Shown here: one piece after another, positions 16,131-24,782 of the stretch
Layout of the letters: the number at the start of each line of letters is the position of its first letter
Numbering within the stretch: position 1 is the stretch's first letter
Virus record (IMG/VR): IMGVR_UViG_3300005264_001020
Coordinates: 1-38,092 of that record
Length of the DNA stretch: 38,092 nt
Reading direction: 5' to 3' (one strand)
Source of the DNA: a virus
The notes under the pieces: model-generated
Databases searched by the model: none
The model's input: the letters and a program-made list of their open reading frames with translations, nothing else
What the model was told of the DNA's origin: nothing
Position numbers and translations under genes: made by a program

Positions 16131-16847
16131 TTTTTCATCTCCTTCTGTATTTAATTGATCTATGTTTATACTTTGTGTTACTTGTTTAGCTTTTAGTAGA
16201 TGTTCTTTTTCTAAAAAACTATTTAGATTTTTATATTTTGAGATCTCTAACTGTATATTCTTTCCACACATAAGCATATTGTCGCTTACAGCCATCATAT
16301 TGGCTTGAGAATCATTTTCTATCTCGGTAATGAATCCATATTCTTTCGCTTCATCTGCATTCATCCAAGTTTCATAGTCCATTTTTTCTATTAATTGATC
16401 TCTTGTTATATTTACCTTGGTTAAATAGGCTCCTATTGAGACTTCTTTAAATTTATCTAGATCATCAGCTTTCTTCCTAAGTTCCTTTGCTCCACCACTT
16501 GTTTTAGGAAAATATGGGTTATGTACCATCATCATGGCAGCTCTACTCATAACAATCACATCTCCTGCCATGGCAGGTACAGTAGCGATAGAAGCGCATA
16601 CTCCATCGATGTAGACTATTATTTTAGCTTTATGTCTTTTTAAACTGTTATAGATTGCACATCCTGCAAATACTCCTCCACCTGGAGAGTTTATTCGAAC
16701 GCTTATTTCTGTAACATCTCCTAAGGCATCTAGTTCTCTGTTTATATCTTCAGAAGTTACATCTGCTGACCATCCTTCCCCAATAATGCCGTAGATTCTT
16801 ATTTCGGCTTTTTTTTCTCCTTGCATTACTGCGCTTAATAAACTCAT
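15723..16847 (-). CDS. head maturation protease, ClpP/S49-like, with C-terminal scaffold
   Basis: This 374-residue protein is the capsid protease. Residues 1-190 are the ClpP-like fold: EISVRINSPGGGVFAG (48-62), the nucleophile segment DGVCASIATVPAMAGD with Ser86, and MMMVHNPYF with His109. Residues ~225-374 are charged and helical, as in lambda gpC, whose C-terminal third is the scaffold. A separate start inside the gene (16130) would make the scaffold alone. The first four bases overlap the portal gene's stop (ATGA). Confidence 0.88.
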   Translation of the reverse strand: MSLLSAVMQGEKKAEIRIYGIIGEGWSADVTSEDINRELDALGDVTEISVRINSPGGGVFAGCAIYNSLKRHKAKIIVYIDGVCASIATVPAMAGDVIVMSRAAMMMVHNPYFPKTSGGAKELRKKADDLDKFKEVSIGAYLTKVNITRDQLIEKMDYETWMNADEAKEYGFITEIENDSQANMMAVSDNMLMCGKNIQLEISKYKNLNSFLEKEHLLKAKQVTQSINIDQLNTEGDEKMDLNQLMQKYPDLYKQIVQVGVTEERSRIQNLETIEQRAGRSLECIQKAKFETPIEATSQELINDVLQEMATQPKEGKVQPKAENKMDILLNKIDDAKGGGVQEQILDGMTKQELEEKQELEEIDDIVALANEVE

Positions 16848-18349
16848 TTTTTCTCACCTTCTTTAGTTTTAGATTTTTCTTCTTTTATCAATCCAAATTT
16901 TTTCATCTTTTTCATTTCTCTACTTCGTTGTTCGATATTGTCTCCAACATCACTTCCGTTAATCTCCATACTTTCTCTAGCAGTTGTAGTAAAATTATTT
17001 CTTACTCTTATCTCTGCTGCTTTAACTTCTTTTAATGGGTCTAATGATCCTTGAGCCTGTCCAAACCATTGAGCCTTATGATATGCCCTTCTCTTTAGTG
17101 GTTCTTCATACCCAGGTAGATCTATATAGTCCATGGCTACACAATAGTCTAAAAACTCCTCATAGATAGGTTGCATAAAGTCATTATTAAACCATTGTCT
17201 CCTCATTTTCAACATCTTCCAAGCTTCAAGTAATGCACCTTTGGAAGCCGAATAGTTATTACTAAATTTAAGTAATAATAGCTCTTGTGGAAGTTCTAGA
17301 GCTGCACCTAAATGAACACACATAGTTTCCATGAATTTAGTAAACCCTGAATTTGGTCTATTTGAATCAGGAAATTTTATCTTTTGTCCAGGTGCTAAAT
17401 TACTAACAATTCCACTTTTTAATGTGACACCTTTTCCCCCTTTAGTTTTAAAAGGACTTTGAGATTTAGATTGTTCATTTTCATTTTCTACAAATGCTGC
17501 GAAATATGAATTTATTGTAGCTGCCATAAGTTCTGCGTGGGTAAACTTCCTCATTTGATGCAGTACTTCTAATACAGGAGCTATTAGGGGTATTCCTCTC
17601 CTTTGTCCTATTCTTTCTCGATCCATAAGAACTAATAGGTTTTTTCTACCTGTTTTACTTCCATGGACTTGAATCTTAGTTGTATCTGAATTTTCTTTAC
17701 TCTTTTTAAAGTGATAAGCGGTTATTATCCCGTTTTTATCCTTTTCTACACCGTTTTTTATATCTTTATTCCCAATATCTGAAGGATTGATACAACTAGC
17801 AGGATCTAGTAGTCTTACTTTTAATCCGAATAGCTCTCCCGGATGTAGTTTAAATGATAATGCTGCGAAACATTCCCCATCAATTAACATAGTTAATATG
17901 GCTAGTGACTGTAATTGGCTAAACTTTAGTTCTCTTCCCCAATCACATTCAGTTGATTCAGTCCAAATTCTCCATAGGTACTCTATTCTTTTTTCATATT
18001 CTTCTTTTTTTTCTTGATCCATATCTAAAATATTATTGTCTATAGATGATTTAAGTTTTATACCAACCCCCACAACATTGGATCTAATTCTTTTAATTGC
18101 ACCTGAAGCTATAGCATTTCCCATATATTCATCTCTGGATCTAGCCATAAGAGTATCTTTAGATTCTCCAATGTCCACATCAGCACCATTTATTTCATCA
18201 TCATAATCCATGGCATTTTGGTTTCCTGCACCGTGATTATGATACTGGACTACATTTTCATAAGTTTTCTCAGCATCATAAAGCTGTGCTTTGGCTATTA
18301 CCCTCTTGGCTGCTAATCCAGGAAAGATTTTCTTTAGTGATATTTCCAT
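16844..18349 (-). CDS. B: portal protein (lambda gpB-like)
   Basis: This 501-residue protein of the lambda-type portal family forms the 12-subunit vertex through which DNA is packaged. Family features are the N-terminal YDAEKTYENVVQYHNHGAGNQN, NAIASGAIKRIRSNVVGVGI (near residues 77-96), EYLWRIWTEST and the C-terminal ALEAWKMLKMRRQWF-like stretch (KGALLEAWKMLKMRRQWFNN). Length is close to lambda gpB (533). ATG 18349 follows AGGAGG. Confidence 0.92.
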   Translation of the reverse strand: MEISLKKIFPGLAAKRVIAKAQLYDAEKTYENVVQYHNHGAGNQNAMDYDDEINGADVDIGESKDTLMARSRDEYMGNAIASGAIKRIRSNVVGVGIKLKSSIDNNILDMDQEKKEEYEKRIEYLWRIWTESTECDWGRELKFSQLQSLAILTMLIDGECFAALSFKLHPGELFGLKVRLLDPASCINPSDIGNKDIKNGVEKDKNGIITAYHFKKSKENSDTTKIQVHGSKTGRKNLLVLMDRERIGQRRGIPLIAPVLEVLHQMRKFTHAELMAATINSYFAAFVENENEQSKSQSPFKTKGGKGVTLKSGIVSNLAPGQKIKFPDSNRPNSGFTKFMETMCVHLGAALELPQELLLLKFSNNYSASKGALLEAWKMLKMRRQWFNNDFMQPIYEEFLDYCVAMDYIDLPGYEEPLKRRAYHKAQWFGQAQGSLDPLKEVKAAEIRVRNNFTTTARESMEINGSDVGDNIEQRSREMKKMKKFGLIKEEKSKTKEGEKK

Positions 18350-18358
18350 TTAGTCCTC

Positions 18359-18595
18359 CTAATGTCTTCCTGGTCTTACATTTTCTATTGTCATTCCCAC
18401 ATCATTGGGGTTTGCATATTTTCTACATCTTTCTTCCCACAGTTCAATTCCTTTTAAAATCCTTCCTAGATCTGCTCTAGTGACTTCTTTTCCATCTATG
18501 TTATATGCCTGTCCTAATAAAACTTTTTCTTCAGCTTCTAAATACATATTTAGTTTAGCCTGGCACATCTCCAAGGTTATTCCTGTAATACTCAT
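18359..18595 (-). CDS. W: head-tail joining protein W (lambda gpW-like)
   Basis: This 78-residue protein lies between the large terminase and the portal, exactly as gpW in lambda. The helical segment LEMCQAKLNMYLEAEEKVLLGQAY, then a short KEVTRADLGRILKGIELWEE helix, matches this class of small connector proteins (gpW / DUF6148-like). It completes the head before tail joining. Its ATG shares a base with the terminase stop. Confidence 0.75.
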   Translation of the reverse strand: MSITGITLEMCQAKLNMYLEAEEKVLLGQAYNIDGKEVTRADLGRILKGIELWEERCRKYANPNDVGMTIENVRPGRH

Positions 18596-20379
18596 TACTC
18601 CTCCCTTTCTAGATATCCAACTTTAGATAATAGACTCAGATCTTCTTTTGATAAAGTTGCTAAAATTTTCATATCGTAATCATATATTTCTAATGCTGCT
18701 TCATTGTAATTTCTTAGATCTAACCCTTCATTTCTATCTCTCATTTTTATCCACTTATTACTCTTAGGGTCTCGTACCTCAGCAGTTAAGCTCAGAAAAT
18801 ATTCTTCAGTATAGTTTTTAGTTGGACTTTTAGGAAAATGACAGAACCCTGGTCCAGGTTTGTTAATTCTCAATTTACTCATAGTTGAGTCTTTTAATGC
18901 ATTAACTCCTACTGAATACAAATTAATTTCATTGTTTTTAGTTCTTCTAAATCCGTTATTTATAGGAACTATCCCACCTTGCCCTTTAATTCCATAAATT
19001 CTTTCATCTTCTTTATCAGATACAAAGTTATATACATTTTGTGTGTTGTAACCAGTATCTATACAAGTTGCAAAGATCTTTAAAGGAGTTCCATCTTTAA
19101 AATAGAAATTAGATTTTAAAAATTCATATAGTTCATTCCAGACCTCTTCTTTTGATGGGTTTCCATAAAATACTTGGTATGATATCCCCCAACTTTCACG
19201 ACCTACTCCCCATCCTACAAGTTCTAATTCAAGTCTATTATGTTGAACGTCTACTCCTGCAGTTAGTAGTAAGACACCTTCAGGTATTTCGGCTTCATAG
19301 GTCTCTCTTCTTTTGAATAGAGCTATATAATCTATTGTTTTAATATTTTGTTCTTCCCATGTTTCAGCTAGTACAGTATTTTTAAATGTCTTTATTTTTT
19401 CCATATCACCCTGACACTCTATCCATTCTTCAACAATTGATTCCCAAGTTCTCCATGGACTAGCTAACGCACTTAGGTGATAACTTAACTTCTTCTTTTT
19501 CTCTGGAAACTTATGCACCCATTTCCCTTTAGATTGATTACCTCTTTTCCATTCTTTCTCATGGGATAAAACTCCACATTCATTACAAACCATCTCTACA
19601 GTTTCATGATCATCGTCAATCCATTTTAGATTTTTAAAATCTAATACTTGATATTCTCCACAATGAGGACACGGTAATTTCCATACTGCTTGTGATCCAT
19701 TTGTAAATTCTTTTTCTATGGCACTTTTATTCTTTACAGTAGGTGTTCCAGTAATAATACATTTACTTTCATCACCATAGGTTGTTAATCTTTTTCTTCC
19801 AAGGGATATTACGTCTCCTTCCCTACCTGAAGACTCCGGATAACGATCTACTTCATCAAAGAAAATTATTTTGATTGGTCTAGCTGCTAACTTACTTGGT
19901 GAGTTAGATCCAATAAAGGCTATGTACCCTCCCGGAAACATCTTGTGGGAAACTGTATTCCCTGAGTTCTTTGAATTAGCATCTTTAATTCTAATTTTTA
20001 ATACATGGGTATCTCTTATCATAGGAGCTATCCGCTCTTTAGAATATGCTATTGCCATGGTATCTGTCGGTTGTACTAAGAGCATTGGGCAAGGAGCCAT
20101 ATGTGCATATTTACCAAAGATATTATTTATAAACTCTGATTTCGCCAGTTGTGAAGCCATCATAAGAATCACTTCTCTTACTTCACCAGATTCAAGCCTT
20201 TCATAGATCTCTATCATGTATGGAGTTCTCTTTGTTTCCCAGGCTCCAATCTCTTTAGAACCTTCTGAAGATAAAATTCTATGTGCGTCTGCCCATTCAC
20301 TGATACTTAATTTCAGTGGTGGTTTTAATAACTCCAAACATTCTTTAAATAATTTTTTTACTTTTTTTCTCTCGGTCAT
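18595..20379 (-). CDS. A: terminase large subunit (lambda GpA-like)
   Basis: This is the DNA-packaging motor and nuclease of the GpA family, 594 residues (lambda gpA 641). Visible parts are a Walker A-like MASQLAKSE (residues 74-82), a Walker B with catalytic acid in IIFFDEVDRYP (171-181), a zinc ribbon with CPHC (237-240) and CNEC (265-268), and the nuclease segment LLTAGVDVQHNRLELELVGWG (371-391) with its metal-binding Asp377. The start overlaps the small-subunit stop by one base. Expect cos-type packaging by analogy with lambda. Confidence 0.93.
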   Translation of the reverse strand: MTERKKVKKLFKECLELLKPPLKLSISEWADAHRILSSEGSKEIGAWETKRTPYMIEIYERLESGEVREVILMMASQLAKSEFINNIFGKYAHMAPCPMLLVQPTDTMAIAYSKERIAPMIRDTHVLKIRIKDANSKNSGNTVSHKMFPGGYIAFIGSNSPSKLAARPIKIIFFDEVDRYPESSGREGDVISLGRKRLTTYGDESKCIITGTPTVKNKSAIEKEFTNGSQAVWKLPCPHCGEYQVLDFKNLKWIDDDHETVEMVCNECGVLSHEKEWKRGNQSKGKWVHKFPEKKKKLSYHLSALASPWRTWESIVEEWIECQGDMEKIKTFKNTVLAETWEEQNIKTIDYIALFKRRETYEAEIPEGVLLLTAGVDVQHNRLELELVGWGVGRESWGISYQVFYGNPSKEEVWNELYEFLKSNFYFKDGTPLKIFATCIDTGYNTQNVYNFVSDKEDERIYGIKGQGGIVPINNGFRRTKNNEINLYSVGVNALKDSTMSKLRINKPGPGFCHFPKSPTKNYTEEYFLSLTAEVRDPKSNKWIKMRDRNEGLDLRNYNEAALEIYDYDMKILATLSKEDLSLLSKVGYLEREE

Positions 20380-20831
20380 TATTTATCACCCTTATTACTT
20401 GGAGGGTTATATTTTTCTAACTCTTCTAAAGATTTTAAAATATGTTTTTCTACAATTTTTTTTATATTTGCTTTTTCATTCTGCTCTATCTCAATAGTTA
20501 TTTTTCTACTGGTGCTGAGTAACTGAGATTTAAATTTCATAAGCATATCGGATAGCATCCCCCGGACTACATCATCGGGATAGTATTTATCTTTTAATAT
20601 TTTTAAATTGAATTCTTGAGTTTCTCTTTTTGCTTTTTTTAATTTTTGATCTTCAAGGTTATGATCTCCATCTTTACTTTTTATTTGTTTGATATATTCT
20701 TTAACACATTTCGTATAGAGATATACTCCAGGTTCATATTTAAAATTTTTAAATAAAGTTCTTACCTGCCTTTCGGTAATTAAAAACTGTTTAGCAAGTT
20801 GTTTTTCATTGATTAAAATTATTTCCCCCAT
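20379..20831 (-). CDS. terminase small subunit (lambda Nu1-like)
   Basis: This 150-residue protein has an N-terminal winged helix-turn-helix (NEKQLAKQFLITERQVRTLFKNF, residues 9-31), as in Nu1, which binds cos. A helical part follows with KLKKAKRETQEFNLKILKDKYYP, the region used for dimer and gpA contact. ATG 20831 has AGGAGG six bases upstream; a longer reading to 20906 covers non-coding sequence. The 108 bp upstream contains no gene. Confidence 0.8.
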   Translation of the reverse strand: MGEIILINEKQLAKQFLITERQVRTLFKNFKYEPGVYLYTKCVKEYIKQIKSKDGDHNLEDQKLKKAKRETQEFNLKILKDKYYPDDVVRGMLSDMLMKFKSQLLSTSRKITIEIEQNEKANIKKIVEKHILKSLEELEKYNPPSNKGDK

Positions 20832-20939
20832 ATATCCTCCTAAAAATTTTGGAAGTCCCGAATAAAAATTTTCTGACGGTAAAAGTTCCGCGCCTCTCCC
20901 CCGCAAAGCTTTTTCTAGAAGTTCTCACAGTACCTAAAA

Positions 20940-21446
20940 TTAATCTTCTTCCTTATCACTCATAAACATCACACCAACACCATCTTTGATAGCTTTCTTT
21001 CCTACTTCATGTTTGATTAGCTTGAGTTCATACTCAACTCTCTCCATAGGTGTTTGAATACTAAAGATCTCTTTGCCTAGCTTATATAGTTCTGTAGTTG
21101 CTGCTATCCTATTCCTCAATGCTTCTTCATGAGCTTTTACTTTTGGTCTTATTCCTTCTCTTTCTAGTTCCATCAAATAAGAAAGGTTAGATTGATGAAG
21201 GTTTCTGTAATGACCTATAACCTCATCTCTTAGTTCAACTCTCTTAGTAATATCATCTTCAATAAATGCCTGCTCAAGGATTGCTTTGTTCTTTCCTTTT
21301 ATCCACTCTTCTTTACTTGCCATGTTTCTAAGAGTTCCATAGTTAATCATGTACTGGAAAGATAGATCCACAAGATCGACTCCATACTCATAAGCCTTTT
21401 TAATATCATTTTTTATTTTAGTTGAAACCTTTTTATATTTAACCAT
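20940..21446 (-). CDS. HTH-containing phage protein, packaging module
   Basis: This 168-residue protein begins with a likely helix-turn-helix (TKIKNDIKKAYEYGVDLVDLSFQYMINYGTLRNMASKEEW, residues 9-48), as in several small-terminase-like proteins. The rest is helical, with charged stretches and a short acidic end (SDKEED). It lies at the start of the packaging operon, before Nu1. It may be an additional terminase-associated or regulatory DNA-binding protein. Its ATG shares a base with the stop of the preceding gene (TAATG). Confidence 0.55.
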   Translation of the reverse strand: MVKYKKVSTKIKNDIKKAYEYGVDLVDLSFQYMINYGTLRNMASKEEWIKGKNKAILEQAFIEDDITKRVELRDEVIGHYRNLHQSNLSYLMELEREGIRPKVKAHEEALRNRIAATTELYKLGKEIFSIQTPMERVEYELKLIKHEVGKKAIKDGVGVMFMSDKEED

Positions 21447-21742
21447 TAAGAATCAACCTTCAGATGATCTAGGTCTATTCCATGTTTAGTTTCTATTAGA
21501 TCTATCAGCCTCTTCCCCATGACTTCTGTTGTGTTGATTTTCTTCAATATAGCTTTCATAAGTTTAATTGGATCTTTATCACTGACTACATCAAAGCTAG
21601 GATTCAGAAATTTATATAGATAACTATTAGCTAAAATCTTTATACTTTCTAATGATCTATCTGTTTCGAAAGATGAAATCTTAAACTCCTCTGCATTTTC
21701 TATCATTTTAGTAAAATCTTTTATATCCATTTTTAACATCAT
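21446..21742 (-). CDS. hypothetical protein, first gene of packaging operon
   Basis: This 98-residue protein is not recognised. It is mostly helical by eye, with no membrane segment or Cys. It starts at ATG 21742, five bases after GGAGGTGA; an upstream TTG lies within that site. It is the first gene after the predicted late promoter (-10 at 21811) and is coupled to the HTH gene by a TAATG overlap, so it is probably expressed with packaging proteins. Confidence 0.55.
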   Translation of the reverse strand: MMLKMDIKDFTKMIENAEEFKISSFETDRSLESIKILANSYLYKFLNPSFDVVSDKDPIKLMKAILKKINTTEVMGKRLIDLIETKHGIDLDHLKVDS

Positions 21743-21803
21743 GACACTCACCTCCAAACTTGTATTTTATGTCATAAAAATGTAATAAATCACTTTAAAT
21801 TTT

Positions 21804-21836
21804 CTGCCTCATTATATAGGGAAACAATGTAACAAT
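21804..21836 (-). promoter_or_regulatory. candidate late promoter of packaging/structural operon
   Basis: On the minus strand a perfect TATAAT (21811-21816) lies about 70 bp upstream of the first packaging gene, without a good -35. In its place are two direct copies of ATTGTT (21823-21828 and 21831-21836), eight bases apart, as an activator site would be. This fits a late promoter that needs a phage activator, as in P2. Inference from sequence only. Confidence 0.45.
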
Positions 21837-21907
21837 TATTTTCTTCCATTTCTTCTTAAGAACTTAATTTATATAAGCTAGAGAAGAAATCCGTACTTTT
21901 TAAATCT

Positions 21908-21931
21908 AACCACTATCTGGGATTAGTGGTT
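21908..21931. terminator. hairpin at end of replication-protein gene
   Basis: AACCACTA / TAGTGGTT with an 8-base loop. The right arm includes the stop region of the gene ending at 21923. It has a weak A/T tract on each side, so it may end minus-strand transcripts before the late promoter, but the T tract is poor. Confidence 0.45.
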
Positions 21932-22945
21932 AAAAATTTTCCCCACTAAATAACTTAATTTTTCTTTGTTATTTAAGTGAGAATAATTATTTTTTATTCT
22001 TTTAGTTTCCCTGGTTTTATGTGGTTTATCATGTTCCGATATAATCTTTTCTAGATGAGAATAATCAAATATCCAAGAATTATCTTCTAGATGTTTATAG
22101 ACATTTGTTCTAGGTTTTCTACCAGTAGCCCTGGCTAATTTATTAGTTTTTTTAAATTGTAAATAGCTAAGTTCTAAGTTTGGTTCTAGTTCTTTCTCTA
22201 AGTATCTATATGCTTCTTTAAACAGTTTCTCTCGGCATAACTCAATAAATATATTGTCTAAGACATTATGATTTTCAAGTAATGCTTTCAAGGTATTATC
22301 GATACCAAATCTTTCAGTGGCATAGTATTTATACGTTGCACTTGATAGCCACCATTCCAATCTGATCAAATCAAAACCTAAAAGATTTTGATCATCTACT
22401 TCTCTTTTTTTATCATAGACTCTGACTTTGTGGTTCTTCCATCCACCATCTAGGGTAGAATCTGAAAATAGTTTTTTATATGATTCATTTAAGTTAATAT
22501 TTCCGATCTTTCTTAGTTTAGGTAGCTTAAGGAATAAAAGAGTAAATACTTCTTTGTATTCTTCAAATGTTAAGTCTAGGTTTATATTTATCTCTATTTC
22601 ACTTATCTTAGCTTCAGTAAGATCTATAGATATATTTTTACTATCTAATAAACTTATTAATCTATTGATTGATTCTTTTAGTTCAAAATTCCTTGCATTA
22701 TATATATTGTGACCATGTAGGAGTCTATTAGGATTAAATCTCAAATATGTAGCTTCTCTTACTTCTCCACTTTCATATAGCTTAATAGTTTTTTCTATAC
22801 TGAAAAGTTCTTCTTTGATTTCAAATTTCTCCTCAACCCATCCTTGACCTTCAGTAAATAGTGATTTTTTATCTGTTTCTATTTTTATTCCAGAGAGGAC
22901 CAGTTTATCTATTCCGATCCTCTCTAATTTATCCCTATTTAACAT
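21923..22945 (-). CDS. replication initiation protein, gene II/X-like (probable HUH family)
   Basis: This 340-residue protein resembles phage/plasmid replication proteins of the gene II/X group. The evidence is LRFNPNRLLHGHNIYNARNFELKESINRLISLL (residues 67-99), a DLTEAKISEIEININL strand, KVRVYDKKREVDD (about 172-184) followed by FDLIRLEWWLSS, as in HUH Rep proteins where a YDKxxE-like strand precedes an RxE strand. I cannot place the catalytic tyrosine with confidence. It would nick DNA to start replication or mobilisation. It stands apart from the early replication genes at 34 kb, next to the methyltransferase, and starts one base after that gene's stop. Confidence 0.5.
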   Translation of the reverse strand: MLNRDKLERIGIDKLVLSGIKIETDKKSLFTEGQGWVEEKFEIKEELFSIEKTIKLYESGEVREATYLRFNPNRLLHGHNIYNARNFELKESINRLISLLDSKNISIDLTEAKISEIEININLDLTFEEYKEVFTLLFLKLPKLRKIGNINLNESYKKLFSDSTLDGGWKNHKVRVYDKKREVDDQNLLGFDLIRLEWWLSSATYKYYATERFGIDNTLKALLENHNVLDNIFIELCREKLFKEAYRYLEKELEPNLELSYLQFKKTNKLARATGRKPRTNVYKHLEDNSWIFDYSHLEKIISEHDKPHKTRETKRIKNNYSHLNNKEKLSYLVGKIFNH

Positions 22946-22946
22946 C

Positions 22947-24194
22947 TCATTCCTCCTTCAGAAGCTCTTCTCTAACTTCTAAAAGATCATAAGTTTTACC
23001 CTCTCTAATTAATTTAATATCTTCTTTGCCACTATTTAAATATCTCTTTACTATTGCATCTGCATATCTAGGATCTAATTCCATAGTTCTGCAGATCCTA
23101 TCTAGTTCATCACATGCCATCAGAGTAGAACCACTTCCACCAAATAGATCTATAACTATATCTCCTGGTTTTGAACTATTCTTAATTGGATAAGCCAATA
23201 AATTTAAAGGTTTCATAGTAGGATGAATATCATTTCTACTAGGTCTATCAAAGTTCCAGACTGTAGTTTGTTTCCTATCTGAGTACCAGTTATGGGCTTT
23301 ACCGGGCTTCCATCCAACTAATATTGGTTCATGTTGCCAATGGTAATCCTGCCTCCCCATAACTAAACTATTTTTTACCCATACACAGCACTGAGCAAAA
23401 TAGAATCCTGCATCTTTCATAGCTTTTCTGAAATTAATACCTTCAGTATCTGCATGAAATACATAGATCCCGCCTCCATCGTCTAAACTTTCATACACTC
23501 TTGAATATGAATCTAATAGAAAGTCATAAAAATTAGAGTTTGAAACATTGTCGTTTTTAATGGTTAATTTATCTTTAGTTTTACCCTCATAATTTACATT
23601 GTAAGGAGGGTCTGTTACTACTAGCTGCCCTTTTTCTTCTCCCATGAGTAATTTAACCTGATCTTTGTTTGTAGCATCACCACAAAATAGTTTATGATCA
23701 CCTAATATCCATAGATCATTTAATTTTGAATATGGTTCCTTTTCAAAATCTATCTCTGGGACTTCATCTTCATCTATTACACGATTATGATCTGCTAAAT
23801 TTAGGTTTATGTTTTCTATCTCATCTAGATTAAACCCTGTAATGACTAGATCACCATCCATTATCTTTATGGCATCTAACTCTAATTTTAATTTTTCCAT
23901 ATTAAACCCGGTATCCATGGTTAATTTATTATGAGCTAAAATATATTGCTTCTTTTGAACTTCTGATAGATGGGATAGTCTTATTACATCTACTACATCG
24001 CAGCCTAATTGCTGTAAGGCTATTACTCTTCCGTGCCCTTCAATCAGAACATTCTTCTCATCTACTGCTACAGGATCGTTAAATCCAAACTCTTTTATAC
24101 TGGCTTTGATCTTGTCTATTTGTTCCTGGGGATGCTCCTTAGCATTATTAGCATAGTGGACTATATCCTCAATATTTAACTTTTCTATTTTCAT
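22947..24194 (-). CDS. ParB-domain / DNA (N4/N6) methyltransferase fusion
   Basis: This 415-residue protein has two parts. Residues 1-100 are a ParB/Srx-like domain (IEGHGRVIALQQLG, 51-64). Residues ~150-400 are a beta-group methyltransferase: DPPY (195-198, catalytic) comes before the SAM-binding FGGSGSTLMA (351-360), with HPTMKPLNLL between them. Such fusions are common in phages, and their methylation can protect phage DNA or mark replication origins. ATG 24194 follows GGAGGTGAATCT. A longer in-frame reading to 24305 has no ribosome site. Target sequence unknown. Confidence 0.85.
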   Translation of the reverse strand: MKIEKLNIEDIVHYANNAKEHPQEQIDKIKASIKEFGFNDPVAVDEKNVLIEGHGRVIALQQLGCDVVDVIRLSHLSEVQKKQYILAHNKLTMDTGFNMEKLKLELDAIKIMDGDLVITGFNLDEIENINLNLADHNRVIDEDEVPEIDFEKEPYSKLNDLWILGDHKLFCGDATNKDQVKLLMGEEKGQLVVTDPPYNVNYEGKTKDKLTIKNDNVSNSNFYDFLLDSYSRVYESLDDGGGIYVFHADTEGINFRKAMKDAGFYFAQCCVWVKNSLVMGRQDYHWQHEPILVGWKPGKAHNWYSDRKQTTVWNFDRPSRNDIHPTMKPLNLLAYPIKNSSKPGDIVIDLFGGSGSTLMACDELDRICRTMELDPRYADAIVKRYLNSGKEDIKLIREGKTYDLLEVREELLKEE

Positions 24195-24307
24195 AGATTC
24201 ACCTCCTTCACGTATATTTATAGAGATATTACAGAGGTGAGTTGTTTTAGGAGGTCCACCTAATGTAATATCTTTAAAAATATACAAATTAATTTCTACA
24301 TTCAACT

Positions 24308-24365
24308 AAACCAAGAAGCTGATATTGCCTGTTATGACGTTTAGACCAGCTCATTTTTTTGGTTT
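24308..24365. repeat. nested inverted repeat in 5' region of methyltransferase gene
   Basis: Outer arms AAACCAA/TTGGTTT (24308-24314, 24359-24365) and inner arms AGCTG/CAGCT (24317-24321, 24347-24351) enclose 25 bases. The whole lies in the 201-bp gap between the 82-residue gene and the methyltransferase. It may be a structured leader or the terminator of the upstream gene; minus-strand reading gives no T tract after it. Confidence 0.4.
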
Positions 24366-24395
24366 GGTTCAAGATAGAAAAATATAACCTCCAGA

Positions 24396-24644
24396 TTATT
24401 TCTTTAATTTATCAGCAAATTTTATAGATAGCTCCTGAGTTTCAAATTTGATGTAGTCATCTTTAGTTATTTTAGCTTTGGCATAGCCTGGCATCTTATC
24501 CCAACTAAAATTTATTAATTTTCTTAGCTGTTCTTTTTCTATTTTATTCATAGCAAGCCATCCAATCTTGGCTTTATTTTTTCTTTCTATTTCCAAAATT
24601 TCCATTTCAGATAGTCTTATTTCTTTCTTTTTTTTCCAGTTCAT
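24396..24644 (-). CDS. hypothetical basic protein, 82 residues
   Basis: This short, lysine-rich, probably helical protein (MNWKKKKEIRLSEMEILEIE...) is not recognised. ATG 24644 has GGGGGA five bases upstream. It lies just after the inverted repeat at 24689-24716 and a strong terminator, so it likely begins a new transcript running into the methyltransferase and replication protein genes. The high charge suggests nucleic-acid or protein binding only in a general way. Confidence 0.55.
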   Translation of the reverse strand: MNWKKKKEIRLSEMEILEIERKNKAKIGWLAMNKIEKEQLRKLINFSWDKMPGYAKAKITKDDYIKFETQELSIKFADKLKK

Positions 24645-24688
24645 GATTCCCCCTATTGGGTAATTGAGTTCCCACCTTCTCAACATTT

Positions 24689-24716
24689 AAATAGTTTCCC
24701 TTTAGATTAACTATTT
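24689..24716. promoter_or_regulatory. operator-like inverted repeat upstream of 82-residue gene
   Basis: AAATAGTT and AACTATTT, perfect 8-bp arms separated by 12 bases, 45 bp upstream of the gene at 24644. It lies between the terminator and the gene, where a regulator of this operon would bind. No clear -35/-10 pair was identified. Confidence 0.4.
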
Positions 24717-24731
24717 CCCTTATTTTTAAAT

Positions 24732-24782
24732 AAAAAAAAAGGAGCATAAAAACAGACTAATGATAGTCTATTTTTATGCCCC
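24732..24782 (-). terminator. strong terminator with 16-bp stem
   Basis: On the minus strand, a 16-bp stem (24764-24779 with 24744-24759, one C/A mismatch), a 4-base loop, and then a run of nine T (24732-24740). It ends the candidate small RNA and insulates the structural half of the genome from the accessory cassette. Confidence 0.9.

Noticed and set aside
20138-20156. ATTTCG-CCAGTTG-TGAAGC in the terminase gene
   Set aside because: Only the left arm matches; likely a chance half-site in coding sequence.
20846-20864. ATTTTG-GAAGTCC-CGAATA upstream of the Nu1-like gene, resembling the 19-bp repeat
   Set aside because: It has three mismatches in the arms. The AGT centre fits, so it could be a decayed copy, but I do not count it.
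20832-20906. N-terminal extension of the small terminase
   Set aside because: The ribosome site AGGAGG is within the extension, just before ATG 20831.
24195-24305. N-terminal extension of the ParB-methyltransferase
   Set aside because: The family domain begins at ATG 24194, which has a strong ribosome site; the extension has none and crosses a structured region.
24689-24716. Possible terminator
   Set aside because: The inverted repeat has a 12-base gap and no T tract after it; I list it as operator-like instead.
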